Positions 24,522 to 33,715 are shown, counted from the stretch's first letter. The stretch is DNA of 64,000 bases from Candidatus Mediterraneibacter stercoripullorum (GCA_019115765.1 DXCZ01000002.1:20375-84374); one strand, 5' to 3'. Notes: generated by a model from the sequence alone, not told the origin. A program made the numbers and translations.

Positions 24522-25796
24522 ATGTATTCAAATATATCCGAGGAACTTCTTCAGTTTATTCACAAGAGCCCTGACTGCTTCCATGCTGTCCATACAATGG
24601 AAGAAATGCTTGAAGAAGAAGGGTATGTGGAGCTGAAAGAAAATCTGAAGTGGGAGATCCAGAGAGGCGGAAAATACTTCGTAAACCGCAACGGCTCCTC
24701 TCTGATCGCCTTTACAATCCCTGAGGGAGAGATGAAAGGTATGCGTATCATCGCCAGCCACAGCGACTCTCCCACTTTCAAGATCAAAGAAAATCCCGAG
24801 ATGGAGTCCGAAGGACACTATATCAAGCTGAATGTAGAACGCTATGGCGGCATGCTCTGCGCTCCATGGTTTGACCGTCCGCTTTCCATCTCAGGCCGGG
24901 TCATCGTCAAAGACAGCAGCACAGGCACTTTTGTCTCAAAGCTCGTTAATATTGACCGTGATCTGGTCATGATCCCGAACCTTGCCATCCATATGAACCG
25001 TGAGGTCAACGACGGCTACAAATACAATGCTCAGAAAGACATGCTCCCGATCTACGGAGACATTACCTCAAAGGGCACCTTCATGAAGACAGTGGCAGAA
25101 GCCGCAGGCGTAGAAGAAAGCGACATCCTTGGGCATGACCTGTTCCTGTACAACCGTCAGGAGGGAACGGTCTGGGGCGCTTCCGGAGAATTCCTCTCCA
25201 GCAGCCGCCTGGATGATCTGCAGTGTGCATTCTCCTCACTGAAGGCACTCCTCGCCGGAGAGAAGAAGGAATATATGGCCGTCCACTGTGTGCTGGACAA
25301 CGAAGAAGTAGGAAGCGGCACAAAACAGGGCGCTGCCTCCACATTCCTTTATGACACACTGACAAGAGTTCACGAAAGCCTTGGCATGACCAGGGAGGAG
25401 TATCTGATCCACCTTGCCGACAGCTTCATGATCTCTGCAGACAACGCCCATGCCGTGCACCCCAACTACGCAGATAAGGCAGATCCCGTAAACCGCCCCT
25501 TCCTGAACGGCGGTATCGTGATCAAGTTCAACGCCAACCAGAAATACTGCACCGACGGCGTGTCCGCCGCCATGTTCCGGGATGTATGCCGTCAGGCAGA
25601 CGTGCCTGTCCAGACCTTCACAAACCGGTCCGATATGCTGGGAGGCTCTACCCTTGGAAATATCTCCAACACTCAGGTAGCCCTGAACACGGTAGATATC
25701 GGCCTGCCCCAGCTGGCCATGCACTCCCCCTACGAGACCGTAGGAGTAAAAGACACGGAATACCTCATCCGCGCAGGAATAAAATTCTTCTCGTAA
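24522..25796 (+). CDS. M18 family aminopeptidase
   Basis: A zinc aminopeptidase of 424 residues. Metal and catalytic blocks are ASHSDSP (about 80-86), LDDLQCAFSSL, DNEEVGSGTKQGA and SADNAHAVHPNY. These are the M18 (ApeB/DAP) set, and the length is typical. It is a cytoplasmic homododecamer in characterised relatives and releases N-terminal residues from peptides. AAAGGAG precedes ATG 24522. It is probably co-transcribed with the permease to some extent. Confidence 0.93.
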   Translation: MYSNISEELLQFIHKSPDCFHAVHTMEEMLEEEGYVELKENLKWEIQRGGKYFVNRNGSSLIAFTIPEGEMKGMRIIASHSDSPTFKIKENPEMESEGHYIKLNVERYGGMLCAPWFDRPLSISGRVIVKDSSTGTFVSKLVNIDRDLVMIPNLAIHMNREVNDGYKYNAQKDMLPIYGDITSKGTFMKTVAEAAGVEESDILGHDLFLYNRQEGTVWGASGEFLSSSRLDDLQCAFSSLKALLAGEKKEYMAVHCVLDNEEVGSGTKQGAASTFLYDTLTRVHESLGMTREEYLIHLADSFMISADNAHAVHPNYADKADPVNRPFLNGGIVIKFNANQKYCTDGVSAAMFRDVCRQADVPVQTFTNRSDMLGGSTLGNISNTQVALNTVDIGLPQLAMHSPYETVGVKDTEYLIRAGIKFFS

Positions 25797-25824
25797 AATG
25801 AGAATGAAAAATTCATTTTTTGAA

Positions 25825-25867
25825 CAAAAAACTTCCGGCAGGAATCTGATACCGCCGGAAGTTTTTT
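25825..25867 (+). terminator. Terminator after the M18 aminopeptidase
   Basis: AAAAAACTTCCGGC pairs with GCCGGAAGTTTTTT, followed by further Ts. The A tract on the other side makes it potentially bidirectional. Confidence 0.88.
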
Positions 25868-25976
25868 CTGTCAGAGACACTCTTTCGGATGCCTTACGGG
25901 AAACCGCATCTTCCGATATGGATAAAGTAAGTCCCCGGACAGGACCTTTATCTATACACGCAAGATGAATTTCCCA

Positions 25977-27269
25977 TCATCCTACTTTCAGTTTGAATTT
26001 CTGTATTTCTTTCTCGCTGGATACCTTTTCAATGACGCCGCCAAGGCTTCTCAGCTTTTCTTCAAACCGTTCATATCCTCTCTGGATATAAACGATATCA
26101 TCTACGATCGTAATCCCGTCTGCAGCCAGTCCGGCAATGCAGAGCGCTGCGCCCGCGCGGAGATCAGGAGCGCTGACACGGGCTCCCGAGAAACGCTCAA
26201 CGCCTTCGATCGTAGCGGAGTTTCCTTCCACTTTGATGATCGCACCCATACGTGCAAGTTCGTCAAGATATTTGAAACGATTTTCAAAAATACTCTCTGT
26301 AATCGTGCTGGTTCCTTTGGCAAGTGCAAGAGCCACGCCGATCTGCGGCTGCATATCTGTAGGATATCCCGGATACGGCAGCGTCTTAACCTGCGTACTT
26401 CTCAGCCGTCCCTTTGCCACCACGCGGACAGCATCGTCAAACTCTTCTACTTCGCATCCCATGTCAATGAGCTTTGAAATGGTTGCGTCCAGATGCTTCG
26501 GTATCACGTTCATGACCGTCACATCTCCCTTGGTAGCAGCAGCAGCAAACATAAATGTACCGGCCTCGATCTGATCAGGAATAATAGAGTATTCTGACTT
26601 GTGAAGTGATTTCACTCCGCGGATCCTGATCACATCCGTACCTGCTCCTCTGATATTGGCTCCCATACTGTTCAGGAAATTGGCCACATCTACAACATGA
26701 GGCTCCTTTGCAACATTTTCCATAATGGTAAGGCCGTCAGCCATAGCTGCAGCCATCATGACATTGATCGTTGCCCCTACACTGACAACATCAAAATAAA
26801 GATGTGTGCCGCGGAGATGCTCCGCCTCTGCCACGATCTTGCCGTGCTCAATATCAACATCCGCACCAAGTGCACGGAATCCCTTCAGATGCTGATCAAT
26901 CGGTCTGCTTCCGATATTGCATCCTCCCGGCAGCGCCACCTCTGCGCGTCTGTATTTTCCAAGCAGAGCTCCCAGCAGATAGTAGGATGCTCTGATCTTC
27001 TTGATATAATCATACTCTATATTGAAATCAAGAATCGTTCCGCCATTGATCTTCACCGTATGCCGGTCGATCCGCTGAACCATCGCACCGATACCGCTGA
27101 TCGCCTCCAGCATTACATTCACATCATTTACATCCGGCAGATTCTCAATATGAACTGTCTCATTTGTCATGATCGCAGCTGCAAGAATCGCAAGAGCCGC
27201 ATTCTTTGCGCCGCCGATCTCTACTTCCCCTACAAGCGGATTACCGCCTTTAATTATATATTGCTCCAT
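25977..27269 (-). CDS. murA: UDP-N-acetylglucosamine 1-carboxyvinyltransferase
   Basis: EPSP-synthase-fold enzyme of 430 residues that transfers enolpyruvate to UDP-GlcNAc, the first committed step of peptidoglycan synthesis. The Lys-Asn pair is in GGAKNAALAIL (about 18-28). The fosfomycin-target cysteine is in PGGCNIGSRPIDQHLKGF, and the C-terminal block DLRAGAALCIAGLAA is present. With the Cys retained the enzyme should be fosfomycin-sensitive. ATG 27269 follows GAGGTG. Firmicutes often carry two paralogues; which one this is cannot be told. Confidence 0.95.
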   Translation of the reverse strand: MEQYIIKGGNPLVGEVEIGGAKNAALAILAAAIMTNETVHIENLPDVNDVNVMLEAISGIGAMVQRIDRHTVKINGGTILDFNIEYDYIKKIRASYYLLGALLGKYRRAEVALPGGCNIGSRPIDQHLKGFRALGADVDIEHGKIVAEAEHLRGTHLYFDVVSVGATINVMMAAAMADGLTIMENVAKEPHVVDVANFLNSMGANIRGAGTDVIRIRGVKSLHKSEYSIIPDQIEAGTFMFAAAATKGDVTVMNVIPKHLDATISKLIDMGCEVEEFDDAVRVVAKGRLRSTQVKTLPYPGYPTDMQPQIGVALALAKGTSTITESIFENRFKYLDELARMGAIIKVEGNSATIEGVERFSGARVSAPDLRAGAALCIAGLAADGITIVDDIVYIQRGYERFEEKLRSLGGVIEKVSSEKEIQKFKLKVG

Positions 27270-27349
27270 TTTGCACCTCAACCATAAGATTCTTATCCCC
27301 GTAAAATCACCATATCTTCATGTATAATAGTCTGATTTGCGCCAGATTG

Positions 27350-27865
27350 TCAAGTATTTCTTTTCAGCCTATCCACTGCCGCCACTACATTTTCAATTGT
27401 TTCTTCGATCCGGCAGCCGTCCTCACATACAGTAATATCAGCATATTTCTCAAAATACGGGACTCGTTCATTATAGAGATCTCTGAGCGTCTGTCCCTCC
27501 CGGAGGACCACGCCTCTTTTCTTCGGATTCCGTATCCGCCTTTTTATTGTCTGATAAGAAGCCTTTAAATATACAACGGTACCGATTTCTTTATAATGTT
27601 TCATAGCATCTTCACAGTAAATGACACTCCCGCCGGGTGAAATAACCGTATTCGTCACATTTACCTCTGCGTTGACCTGGTTTTCAATCTTCAGGAATCC
27701 GTCTTCACCCACCTCGGAAATGATCTCACGCAGCAGCCTCTTCTCCTGTTCCTGGATCAGAAGATCCGTATCTATAAAACGCATTCCCAGCTTTTTTGCC
27801 ACTACAACACCTACAGTACTCTTGCCCACCGCCGGCATTCCGATAAAAATCAAGTTGTCTTTCAT
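27350..27865 (-). CDS. aroK: Shikimate kinase
   Basis: A 171-residue P-loop kinase. Walker A is GMPAVGKST (about 9-17), the shikimate-binding D is in FIDTDLLIQ, the GG motif is SPGGSVIY, and the lid is RNPKKRGV. It phosphorylates shikimate in aromatic amino-acid synthesis. It is not clustered with other aro genes here. AAAAGGAAAG precedes the ATG. A related small kinase family cannot be wholly excluded because one shikimate-contact arginine is not obvious. Confidence 0.78.
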   Translation of the reverse strand: MKDNLIFIGMPAVGKSTVGVVVAKKLGMRFIDTDLLIQEQEKRLLREIISEVGEDGFLKIENQVNAEVNVTNTVISPGGSVIYCEDAMKHYKEIGTVVYLKASYQTIKRRIRNPKKRGVVLREGQTLRDLYNERVPYFEKYADITVCEDGCRIEETIENVVAAVDRLKRNT

Positions 27866-27922
27866 ATGTACTTTCCTTTTCTAAGTTTGAGCTTCGGTGT
27901 CAGTATATCATATTTCTGCTGA

Positions 27923-28339
27923 TTAGTAAATTCTCCTGCACCTTCTCCTTCTGTCACACCTGCGTCTGTACAGTTCCTGATACAACATAACTTCGATGAG
28001 ATCGCTGAGCATCTGCCGTTCATTTCCGCTTTTCTGCTCATCCGGATCATAACCACAGGCACTGCAGGACCGGGGAAAAACAATTTTTTCATTTTCCTCA
28101 ACACGCTGACCGACTCTCCTGCACATCATTCTGAGCTGAAGGCGGTCCGGATATTCATCGTAGACCATACTGTTGTCATATTCCATGCGGTCGCATTCTT
28201 CCTCTATATAAGGGAGGATCTTCCTTGGGATGTCAGGATACATACTCTTCATATATTCAAGATCCATCCGGTCCCTTCTTCCTTCGTCAAATGCTGCCGG
28301 CATCGGATACGCCATATAATAGGGCAGTTTCTGATTCAT
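27923..28339 (-). CDS. Conserved hypothetical protein, Tyr/Met/Arg-rich
   Basis: A small soluble protein of about 138 residues starting MNQKLPYYMAYPMPAAFDE, with an acidic centre, one CSACGYD motif and a very basic tail (RRRCDRRRRCRRIY). It looks like small proteins of unknown function that recur in Lachnospiraceae genomes. I recognise no domain. ATG 28339 is preferred (GGGAG 9 nt upstream) over 28345. It lies between a MATE relic and shikimate kinase. Confidence 0.6.
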   Translation of the reverse strand: MNQKLPYYMAYPMPAAFDEGRRDRMDLEYMKSMYPDIPRKILPYIEEECDRMEYDNSMVYDEYPDRLQLRMMCRRVGQRVEENEKIVFPRSCSACGYDPDEQKSGNERQMLSDLIEVMLYQELYRRRCDRRRRCRRIY

Positions 28340-28369
28340 ATACATTCACTCCCGGATCACATTATACTG

Positions 28370-28591
28370 TCAGTATATGCGCCGTCCGTTCAAACGTGAA
28401 GACGCGCTCCGGCGCCCGCCTCCGCTCCGGACTGTCCTCCTCCACAGGAAGATGGACAGGACGATTGCTATATAATCGGTCACAGACTGACCGAAGATCA
28501 CGCCCTGCATGCCAAACAGCGTCTGCAGGAGATGCAGAAGCGGGATCAGCAGAAGTCCCTGTCGCAGAACAGAGAGAACTCCATTTCTGTT
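28370..28591 (-). pseudogene. C-terminal relic of a MATE transporter
   Basis: With no start or ribosome site, this minus-strand frame reads NGVLSVLRQGLLLIPLLHLL, then FGMQGVIFGQSVTDYIAIVL and a basic tail. This is the conserved last two helices of MATE pumps. In-frame stops bound it upstream (28592-28594). It follows a MarR gene, the usual partner of MATE genes, so most of the pump has been deleted between 28591 and the MarR gene. Confidence 0.65.
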
Positions 28592-28659
28592 TCATATCAC
28601 TTCGTATCAACTGAAGCTCACGACATATCTCCCTAAGCCGCCGGGAACTGCTCAGGATA

Positions 28660-29076
28660 TCAGTCCAGATTTTTCAGCATCTTCGATGCTATCCTCATGA
28701 ACTCCTTCTGCTCCTCTTCGGTAATACCTTCAAGGAGCTGACGTTCTGTCTTCATGATCTCATCCCGTATGACCGATTCAACTTCCTCCGCTCTGGACGT
28801 AAAGACAATTTTCTTATACCGTCCATCCTTCTCATCCGGAACACGGCTGATCAGCCCCTCATCTTCCAGGCTCTTCAATGCTTCTGTCGCTGTGGACGGA
28901 CGGAGGCCAAACTCCTTCTCCACATCCTTCTGATATACATTTCTCTTCTCACCTTCGGCAAGGATAAAGCTGAGGATATTTCCTTTGGCGCCGCTGATGC
29001 CGATGGATTCCTGTGCAGCTTTGGAGCGGCGCCGGAGACGGTTGGATATTTTATTGATCAGTTTACCTGTTTCCAT
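28660..29076 (-). CDS. MarR-family transcriptional regulator
   Basis: A winged-helix regulator of about 138 residues. The recognition helix region is RPSTATEALKSLEDEGLISR, followed by the wing VPDEKDGRYKKIVFT, with dimerisation helices at both ends. It would normally repress an adjacent efflux gene; here only the tail of a MATE gene remains downstream. ATG 29076 is chosen (GGCGGG about 11 nt upstream); ATG 29097 is possible. An inverted repeat upstream may be its operator. Confidence 0.85.
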   Translation of the reverse strand: METGKLINKISNRLRRRSKAAQESIGISGAKGNILSFILAEGEKRNVYQKDVEKEFGLRPSTATEALKSLEDEGLISRVPDEKDGRYKKIVFTSRAEEVESVIRDEIMKTERQLLEGITEEEQKEFMRIASKMLKNLD

Positions 29077-29130
29077 ATTTACTTGCCCGCCTTTCATATA
29101 TCTTCATAAATCATATTTATTATTTCGGTT

Positions 29131-29145
29131 CCTAAGTATTTTAGG
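29131..29145. promoter_or_regulatory. Probable MarR operator
   Basis: CCTAA-GTATT-TTAGG lies 55 nt upstream of the MarR start. AT-rich palindromes of this size are typical MarR sites. This site would autoregulate the gene. Confidence 0.45.
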
Positions 29146-29180
29146 TTTATTTCCGGGAAATGTCAAGTCAGAACAAAAGC

Positions 29181-29225
29181 AAAAAAAACGGAAACCCTGT
29201 CTCACTAAGAAACATGGGTTCCCGC
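29181..29225 (-). terminator. Terminator after the FHA gene
   Basis: On the minus strand CGGGAACCCATGT pairs with ACAGGGTTTCCG and is followed by eight Ts. Confidence 0.88.
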
Positions 29226-29246
29226 TTCTTTCTCTTTTCTGATTTT

Positions 29247-29822
29247 CTATTGATCGCTCTCACGCATGACACGCTGAACCTCAAGTCTGGTCCCGCCTAC
29301 GCCAATAACATCGTCTTTCTGAATGACAATAGGCTTCTCAATCCTTGTTCCGTTCAGGTAAGTTCCATTCCTGGAATTCTCATCCCGGAGGTAAAGCTTA
29401 TCACCTCTGCTTACGATTGCACAGTGCATCTTGGATATCCTGCCGTCATCTCTGATCATCAGATACTGCTCATATCTGCTGCCGTCTTTTCCACGGCCGA
29501 TCCCTACATTCTTATAAAATATAAATGTATACTTCTCCCAGCTGTCGATATTCTCCAGGATAATCTTCCACTGCCGTCTCTTCTTCCGTCTTCTCACTCC
29601 GGCCTCTTCCTGCTGTGCCGCATCTTCTCTCCTGCTTCTCCGCACCTGCTGCACGTCAGGTTCATCGCCATCGCCATATTCGTCATCTGTCTCTCTTCGT
29701 CTGCGTCTTCTTCCTTCCGGGGGCATGTCCTCCGGTTCCGTGTTGTTTATATCTATATATGTCTTTGCCAGAAGCGCAATGCTGCCGCCAATCAGCAGAA
29801 TCATGACAATCCAGTACCACAT
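29247..29822 (-). CDS. Membrane-anchored FHA-domain protein
   Basis: A protein of about 191 residues with one N-terminal membrane helix (about 1-22), a charged Arg-rich linker and a C-terminal FHA domain (about 95-185) with the conserved GRG, KMHC and NGTYLNG blocks. FHA domains bind phosphothreonine, so a membrane-bound adaptor for a Ser/Thr kinase is likely. ATG 29822 (AAGGAG 11 nt upstream) is preferred to GTG 29834, which touches the ribosome site. Which kinase it serves is not known. Confidence 0.85.
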   Translation of the reverse strand: MWYWIVMILLIGGSIALLAKTYIDINNTEPEDMPPEGRRRRRRETDDEYGDGDEPDVQQVRRSRREDAAQQEEAGVRRRKKRRQWKIILENIDSWEKYTFIFYKNVGIGRGKDGSRYEQYLMIRDDGRISKMHCAIVSRGDKLYLRDENSRNGTYLNGTRIEKPIVIQKDDVIGVGGTRLEVQRVMRESDQ

Positions 29823-30039
29823 ACCTGTAATCACTCCTTCGGATTTCTATGGTACTATAATTTTGTCCAGACGGCAAGCCTGAGTTGCATGATTTGGATG
29901 ATTTTGTCGAAAAAAATGGGGGCAATGTATTCTGTCAACCGGACATAGATGCAGTGCTGATCCGGCATGAAATCTTCCCCCGCTTCATAGCAAAAGGAAG
30001 CAGATTCCCCTTATTATTTCTGCCGGATGCTTCGTCTGC

Positions 30040-30693
30040 TCAGCAGATTGGCATCGTCTCATCCATCAGAGACCGCACCGCCGCGGTCTTTGATGCGTTC
30101 AAATGAGAAAGCAGACCAGCTTTTGCCCGTTCCTTTTCTCCTGATTTTACAGCCTCTATGATCTCTACATGTTCCCTGGCCGCCTCCTTGTGGCGCTCCC
30201 AGATATGCACTCCTGCCAGCAGCCGTATCCGCATACTCTGATCAAACACATGCGCAAGACTCATGTTCAGATATTTGTTCGTGCAGACACTCGTAAGCAT
30301 ACGGTGAAAAGCATCGTCCATCCTTCCGAACTCATCTGGATCTGCCGCCCCTTCCAGCATCTTGCGGAAGACTTCCTCCATGCGGGCAAGTTCCGCCCGG
30401 TCCAGATACTCCATGTAACGCTCCAATATGTAGGGCTCTATAAGGATCCGTGTGTCAAATGCCATATTCACCTCACTGAGAGAGAGGGCTGTGACCATGA
30501 TCCCTTTCTTCGGGATGATAGTCACCAGCCCCTCCTGCTCCAGCTTGTTCAGTGCCTCCCGGATTGGTGTCCGGCTGGCATCAATCTCCTTCATCAGCAG
30601 CGATTCACTGAGAAATGTATTGGGGCGGTATTCACAATAGATGATCTTCTGTTTAATTGTCTCGTATGCCAGTTCTTTTAGATTTTCACTCAT
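30040..30693 (-). CDS. GntR-family regulator (FadR subfamily)
   Basis: A regulator of about 217 residues. The N-terminal winged helix has LLMKEIDASRTPIREALNKLEQEGLV. The C-terminal all-helical FCD ligand domain carries the metal or ligand residues D in FDTRILIEP and H in AFHRML and REHVEIIEAV. FadR-type GntR proteins respond to sugar acids. It is divergent from the sugar-acid operon, with a perfect palindrome between them. GGAGGGAG precedes ATG 30693. Confidence 0.9.
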   Translation of the reverse strand: MSENLKELAYETIKQKIIYCEYRPNTFLSESLLMKEIDASRTPIREALNKLEQEGLVTIIPKKGIMVTALSLSEVNMAFDTRILIEPYILERYMEYLDRAELARMEEVFRKMLEGAADPDEFGRMDDAFHRMLTSVCTNKYLNMSLAHVFDQSMRIRLLAGVHIWERHKEAAREHVEIIEAVKSGEKERAKAGLLSHLNASKTAAVRSLMDETMPIC

Positions 30694-30765
30694 AGCTTCT
30701 CCCTCCGGAAGAATTTCTGTTCTCATTCTAGCACAGCGAAGCGCCTGATTCCAGCCGGGATATAT

Positions 30766-30777
30766 CTTGTATACAAG
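30766..30777. promoter_or_regulatory. GntR operator
   Basis: The perfect 12-bp palindrome CTTGTATACAAG lies 9 bp upstream of the operon -35. TTGTATACAA-type sites are usual for FadR/UxuR-like regulators. Confidence 0.65.
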
Positions 30778-30786
30778 TTATATCCT

Positions 30787-30815
30787 TTTACTTCTGATTT
30801 TCCCACAGCTATAAT
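30787..30815 (+). promoter_or_regulatory. Promoter of the sugar-acid operon
   Basis: TTTACT and a perfect TATAAT are separated by 17 bp, 25 nt before ATG 30840. Confidence 0.7.
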
Positions 30816-30839
30816 GAAATCACAAAGGAGGCGAAAGGT

Positions 30840-32015
30840 ATGAAGATCACTGATATCCGCACGATCCGATTAAGATATCCCTATGAGAAAATGATCGCCG
30901 ACGGCCTGAGCTGCTGCAGTGCCAGAGAAGCTTTACTCGTCATCATCGAGACAGATGCCGGGCTCTCCGGTCTGGGTGAATGTGCCGCTTTCGGTGCGAA
31001 TATGAATGCACTGTCAGCGATCATTGAGGAGCAGCTGAAGCCCCTGCTGACAGGAGAAGATCCCACTATGATCGAAAAGCTCTGGCTTAAAATGACCTGG
31101 AACAACTTCGCCAACGGACGCAGAGGAATTATAAAAGCAGCCATAAGCGGCATTGACATCGCTCTGTGGGATCTGCTTGGGAAATCAGCCGGACTCCCCG
31201 TCTCCCGGCTTCTGGGCGCGGTTACCGACAAAGTGGAGGGCTACGCAAGCGCAGGCTTCTATGCAGAAGAGAAAAGCCTGGACGACCTGAAGCGGGAGAT
31301 CGAAGGCTATCTGAACAAAGGCTATTCCGCTTTCAAGATGAAAGTGGGGCGGACCGACCGGAATTACAGGATGCCCCTTCGGTTCATGAAGCAGGGTAGC
31401 TGGCTCTATACAAGAGAAGCAGACGAAAAGCGGGTGGAAACCGTCCGTTCCATGCTGGACAAAGACCATATCCTCATGCTGGATATGAACGGCACATGGA
31501 ATCTGGAAGACGTGCTGGACGCAGAAGACTTTTTCACGGAAAATCATATTTATATGATCGAGGAGCCGATCCGGAGCGACGATATCGACGGTTACGCAAA
31601 GCTTGCTTCCGAGCTGAAGCATGTGCGGATCGCCGGAGTCGAATCTGAGCAGGGGCTTGACCGGTACCGGCAGTTCCTGGAGGCATCCGCCCTTGACGTT
31701 GTCCAGGTAAACCTGGGCTGGAGCGGCGGCTTCACCGAATGCCGGAAGATTGCAGCACTGTCCCAGGCGTATGACAGGCTCTTTACGCCCCATACATTTT
31801 TCTCTGCCGTGCTGACCGCTGCAAATGTACAATTCGCGGCTTCTCAGTATAACGTGCCTTTTATCGAATCAGAGGAAAACTTCAATCCCCTGCGGACAGA
31901 TCTTCTGAAGACGCCCATTGCCTGCGACGAGCACATGAACTATCTCGTCCCTCAGGAACCCGGGCTGGGAATCGAACTGAACTGGGATGTGGCAGAACGG
32001 TACGCAGTAAAGTAA
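30840..32015 (+). CDS. Enolase-superfamily dehydratase/racemase (MR/MLE type)
   Basis: A 391-residue TIM-barrel enzyme. The N-terminal capping domain is followed by a KxK base (SAFKMKVG, about 164-171), metal ligands in LMLDMNGTW, IEEP and GVESEQG, and a late H in FTPHTFFS. KxK and H point to the mandelate-racemase/sugar-acid dehydratase branch. With GarR and an aldolase downstream, dehydration of an aldaric or aldonic acid is likely. The exact acid is not determinable. It is the first gene of the GntR-controlled operon and follows AAAGGAGG. Confidence 0.82.
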   Translation: MKITDIRTIRLRYPYEKMIADGLSCCSAREALLVIIETDAGLSGLGECAAFGANMNALSAIIEEQLKPLLTGEDPTMIEKLWLKMTWNNFANGRRGIIKAAISGIDIALWDLLGKSAGLPVSRLLGAVTDKVEGYASAGFYAEEKSLDDLKREIEGYLNKGYSAFKMKVGRTDRNYRMPLRFMKQGSWLYTREADEKRVETVRSMLDKDHILMLDMNGTWNLEDVLDAEDFFTENHIYMIEEPIRSDDIDGYAKLASELKHVRIAGVESEQGLDRYRQFLEASALDVVQVNLGWSGGFTECRKIAALSQAYDRLFTPHTFFSAVLTAANVQFAASQYNVPFIESEENFNPLRTDLLKTPIACDEHMNYLVPQEPGLGIELNWDVAERYAVK

Positions 32016-32104
32016 CAGAAGGTCATTCCGGACAGTACGGGAAACAGCGGCTGTCCATATCATCAACATATTGAATCATCAACATTTTTAAGGAGGAAGA
32101 GAAC

Positions 32105-32998
32105 ATGAAAGTAGGATTTATCGGACTTGGAATCATGGGGAAACCGATGAGCAGAAATGTAATGAGAGGCGGCCATGAGCTGGTCGTGTATAACAGAAGC
32201 CGGGCAAGTGTGGACGAGCTGACTGCAGAAGGCGCAAAGCCCGCATCCTCTCCGGCAGAAGTAGCCAGAGAATGCTCCGTCATCATCACCATGCTGCCCA
32301 ATTCCCCGCAGGTAAGAGAAGTCTGCCTGGGAGAGAATGGAATCGCGGAAGGAGCCAAAGAGGGAACCATCGTCATTGATATGAGTTCCATCGATCCGGT
32401 AGAGACAAAAGCTATCGGCGCTGAGCTGGCCAAAAAAGGCATCGAGCTTATGGACGCTCCGGTCAGCGGAGGCGAGCCAAAGGCCATCGACGGAACCATC
32501 TCTGTAATGGTAGGCGGAAAAAAGGAAAGCTTTGACAAATATTACGACCTGCTGATGACTATGGCGGCCTCTGCCGTATATGTAGGCGAACTTGGATCCG
32601 GAAATGTGGCAAAGCTTGCCAATCAGGTCATCGTGGCGCTGAACATTGCAGCGGTATCTGAAGCTCTCACACTGGCGGTCAAAAACGGAGCAGATCCGGA
32701 GCTTGTCTATCAGGCGATCCGGGGCGGACTGGCGGGCTCCACTGTCCTTGACGCCAAAGCTCCCATGATGATGAGCCACGATTTCAAGCCGGGCTTCCGC
32801 ATCGAGCTTCACATCAAGGATCTGAACAATGCACTGAATGCAGCCCATGCCACAAGCACCTCCCTGCCTCTCACATCACAGGTTATGGAGATCATGCAGG
32901 CACTGAAAGCGGACGGCTGCGAAAAAGACGACCACAGCGCCATCGTGAAATATTATGAGAAGATTTCTGACGTCTCAGTTGAAAAAGAAGAAAAATAG
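32105..32998 (+). CDS. garR: 2-hydroxy-3-oxopropionate (tartronate semialdehyde) reductase
   Basis: A 297-residue beta-hydroxyacid dehydrogenase. The Rossmann motif is GFIGLGIMGKPM, the substrate block DAPVSGGEPKA (about 120-130), and the catalytic Lys is in GNVAKLANQ. It reduces tartronate semialdehyde to glycerate at the end of glucarate/galactarate breakdown. AGGAGG precedes the ATG. It is the second gene of the sugar-acid operon. Confidence 0.88.
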   Translation: MKVGFIGLGIMGKPMSRNVMRGGHELVVYNRSRASVDELTAEGAKPASSPAEVARECSVIITMLPNSPQVREVCLGENGIAEGAKEGTIVIDMSSIDPVETKAIGAELAKKGIELMDAPVSGGEPKAIDGTISVMVGGKKESFDKYYDLLMTMAASAVYVGELGSGNVAKLANQVIVALNIAAVSEALTLAVKNGADPELVYQAIRGGLAGSTVLDAKAPMMMSHDFKPGFRIELHIKDLNNALNAAHATSTSLPLTSQVMEIMQALKADGCEKDDHSAIVKYYEKISDVSVEKEEK

Positions 32999-33027
32999 GA
33001 TACAAGAAAAAGGAGTTGAAGAAGATC

Positions 33028-33552
33028 ATGGCATTTATCCCCAAGGGCATCATCCCTCCTATCATCACCCCTCTGACCGATGAGGGCGAAGTAAACTATC
33101 CGGTACTGCGCCAGATGGTAGATCATCTGATTGACAACATCATCGCCATCAAAGACAGTACCGGCGACATGACCAACACAGCCGAATATATCCGCCTGAC
33201 AAGAGACAACGACAGTTTCCATGTCCTGTGCGGAAGAGACACTCTGATCTACGCTGCGCTCTGCTACGGTGCTACCGGTTCCATTGCTTCCTGCGCCAAC
33301 GTAGCGCCCAGAGCTGCTGTAGATATCTACGAGAAATACATGGCAGGCGACCACCAGGGAGCACTGGACGCTCAGTTTCAGCTGGCACCTCTTCGGATCG
33401 CCTGCAATATGGGCACCTTCCCTGCCGTCATCAAGGAAGGGCTTGTTCAGCAGGGGATCCCGGTAGGAAAATGTCTGGCTCCCATCGCAGAACTGAAGCC
33501 GGAGGAGAAAGAAAAACTGCATCAGGTACTGGCAGATATGGGGCTGGTGTAG
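33028..33552 (+). CDS. DapA/KDG-aldolase family protein with internal deletion
   Basis: 174 residues against about 290 for the family. The N terminus (IPKGIIPPIITPLTDEGEVN to MVDHLID) is normal. The next residues, NIIAIKDSTGDMTNT, are normally about 105 residues further on and carry the Schiff-base Lys. The missing part includes the GTTGE phosphate-binding motif and the catalytic Tyr, so the enzyme should be dead. The frame is kept. The junction reads CTGATTGACAACATC; TTGACAAC could encode both flanking segments, suggesting deletion at a short repeat. The normal role would be cleavage or dehydration of a keto-deoxy sugar acid. Confidence 0.75.
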   Translation: MAFIPKGIIPPIITPLTDEGEVNYPVLRQMVDHLIDNIIAIKDSTGDMTNTAEYIRLTRDNDSFHVLCGRDTLIYAALCYGATGSIASCANVAPRAAVDIYEKYMAGDHQGALDAQFQLAPLRIACNMGTFPAVIKEGLVQQGIPVGKCLAPIAELKPEEKEKLHQVLADMGLV

Positions 33553-33625
33553 CGGCCCTCCCCGGATGACCGGTGCGGACACCGCGCTAAAGTTACCGGA
33601 AAGAGCATAAAAATTTCTTATAAAG

Positions 33626-33670
33626 ATGTCGGTCGCTGTGAAGATTCCACAACGGCCGACATTAATTTTC
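33626..33670 (+). terminator. Terminator of the sugar-acid operon
   Basis: ATGTCGGTCGCTGTG pairs (with G-U pairs) with CACAACGGCCGACAT and is followed by TAATTTTC. Confidence 0.7.
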
Positions 33671-33715
33671 ATTTCCAAATGTTCAGAAATCCTGCCTCTT
33701 ATAATATCTTCTTGT

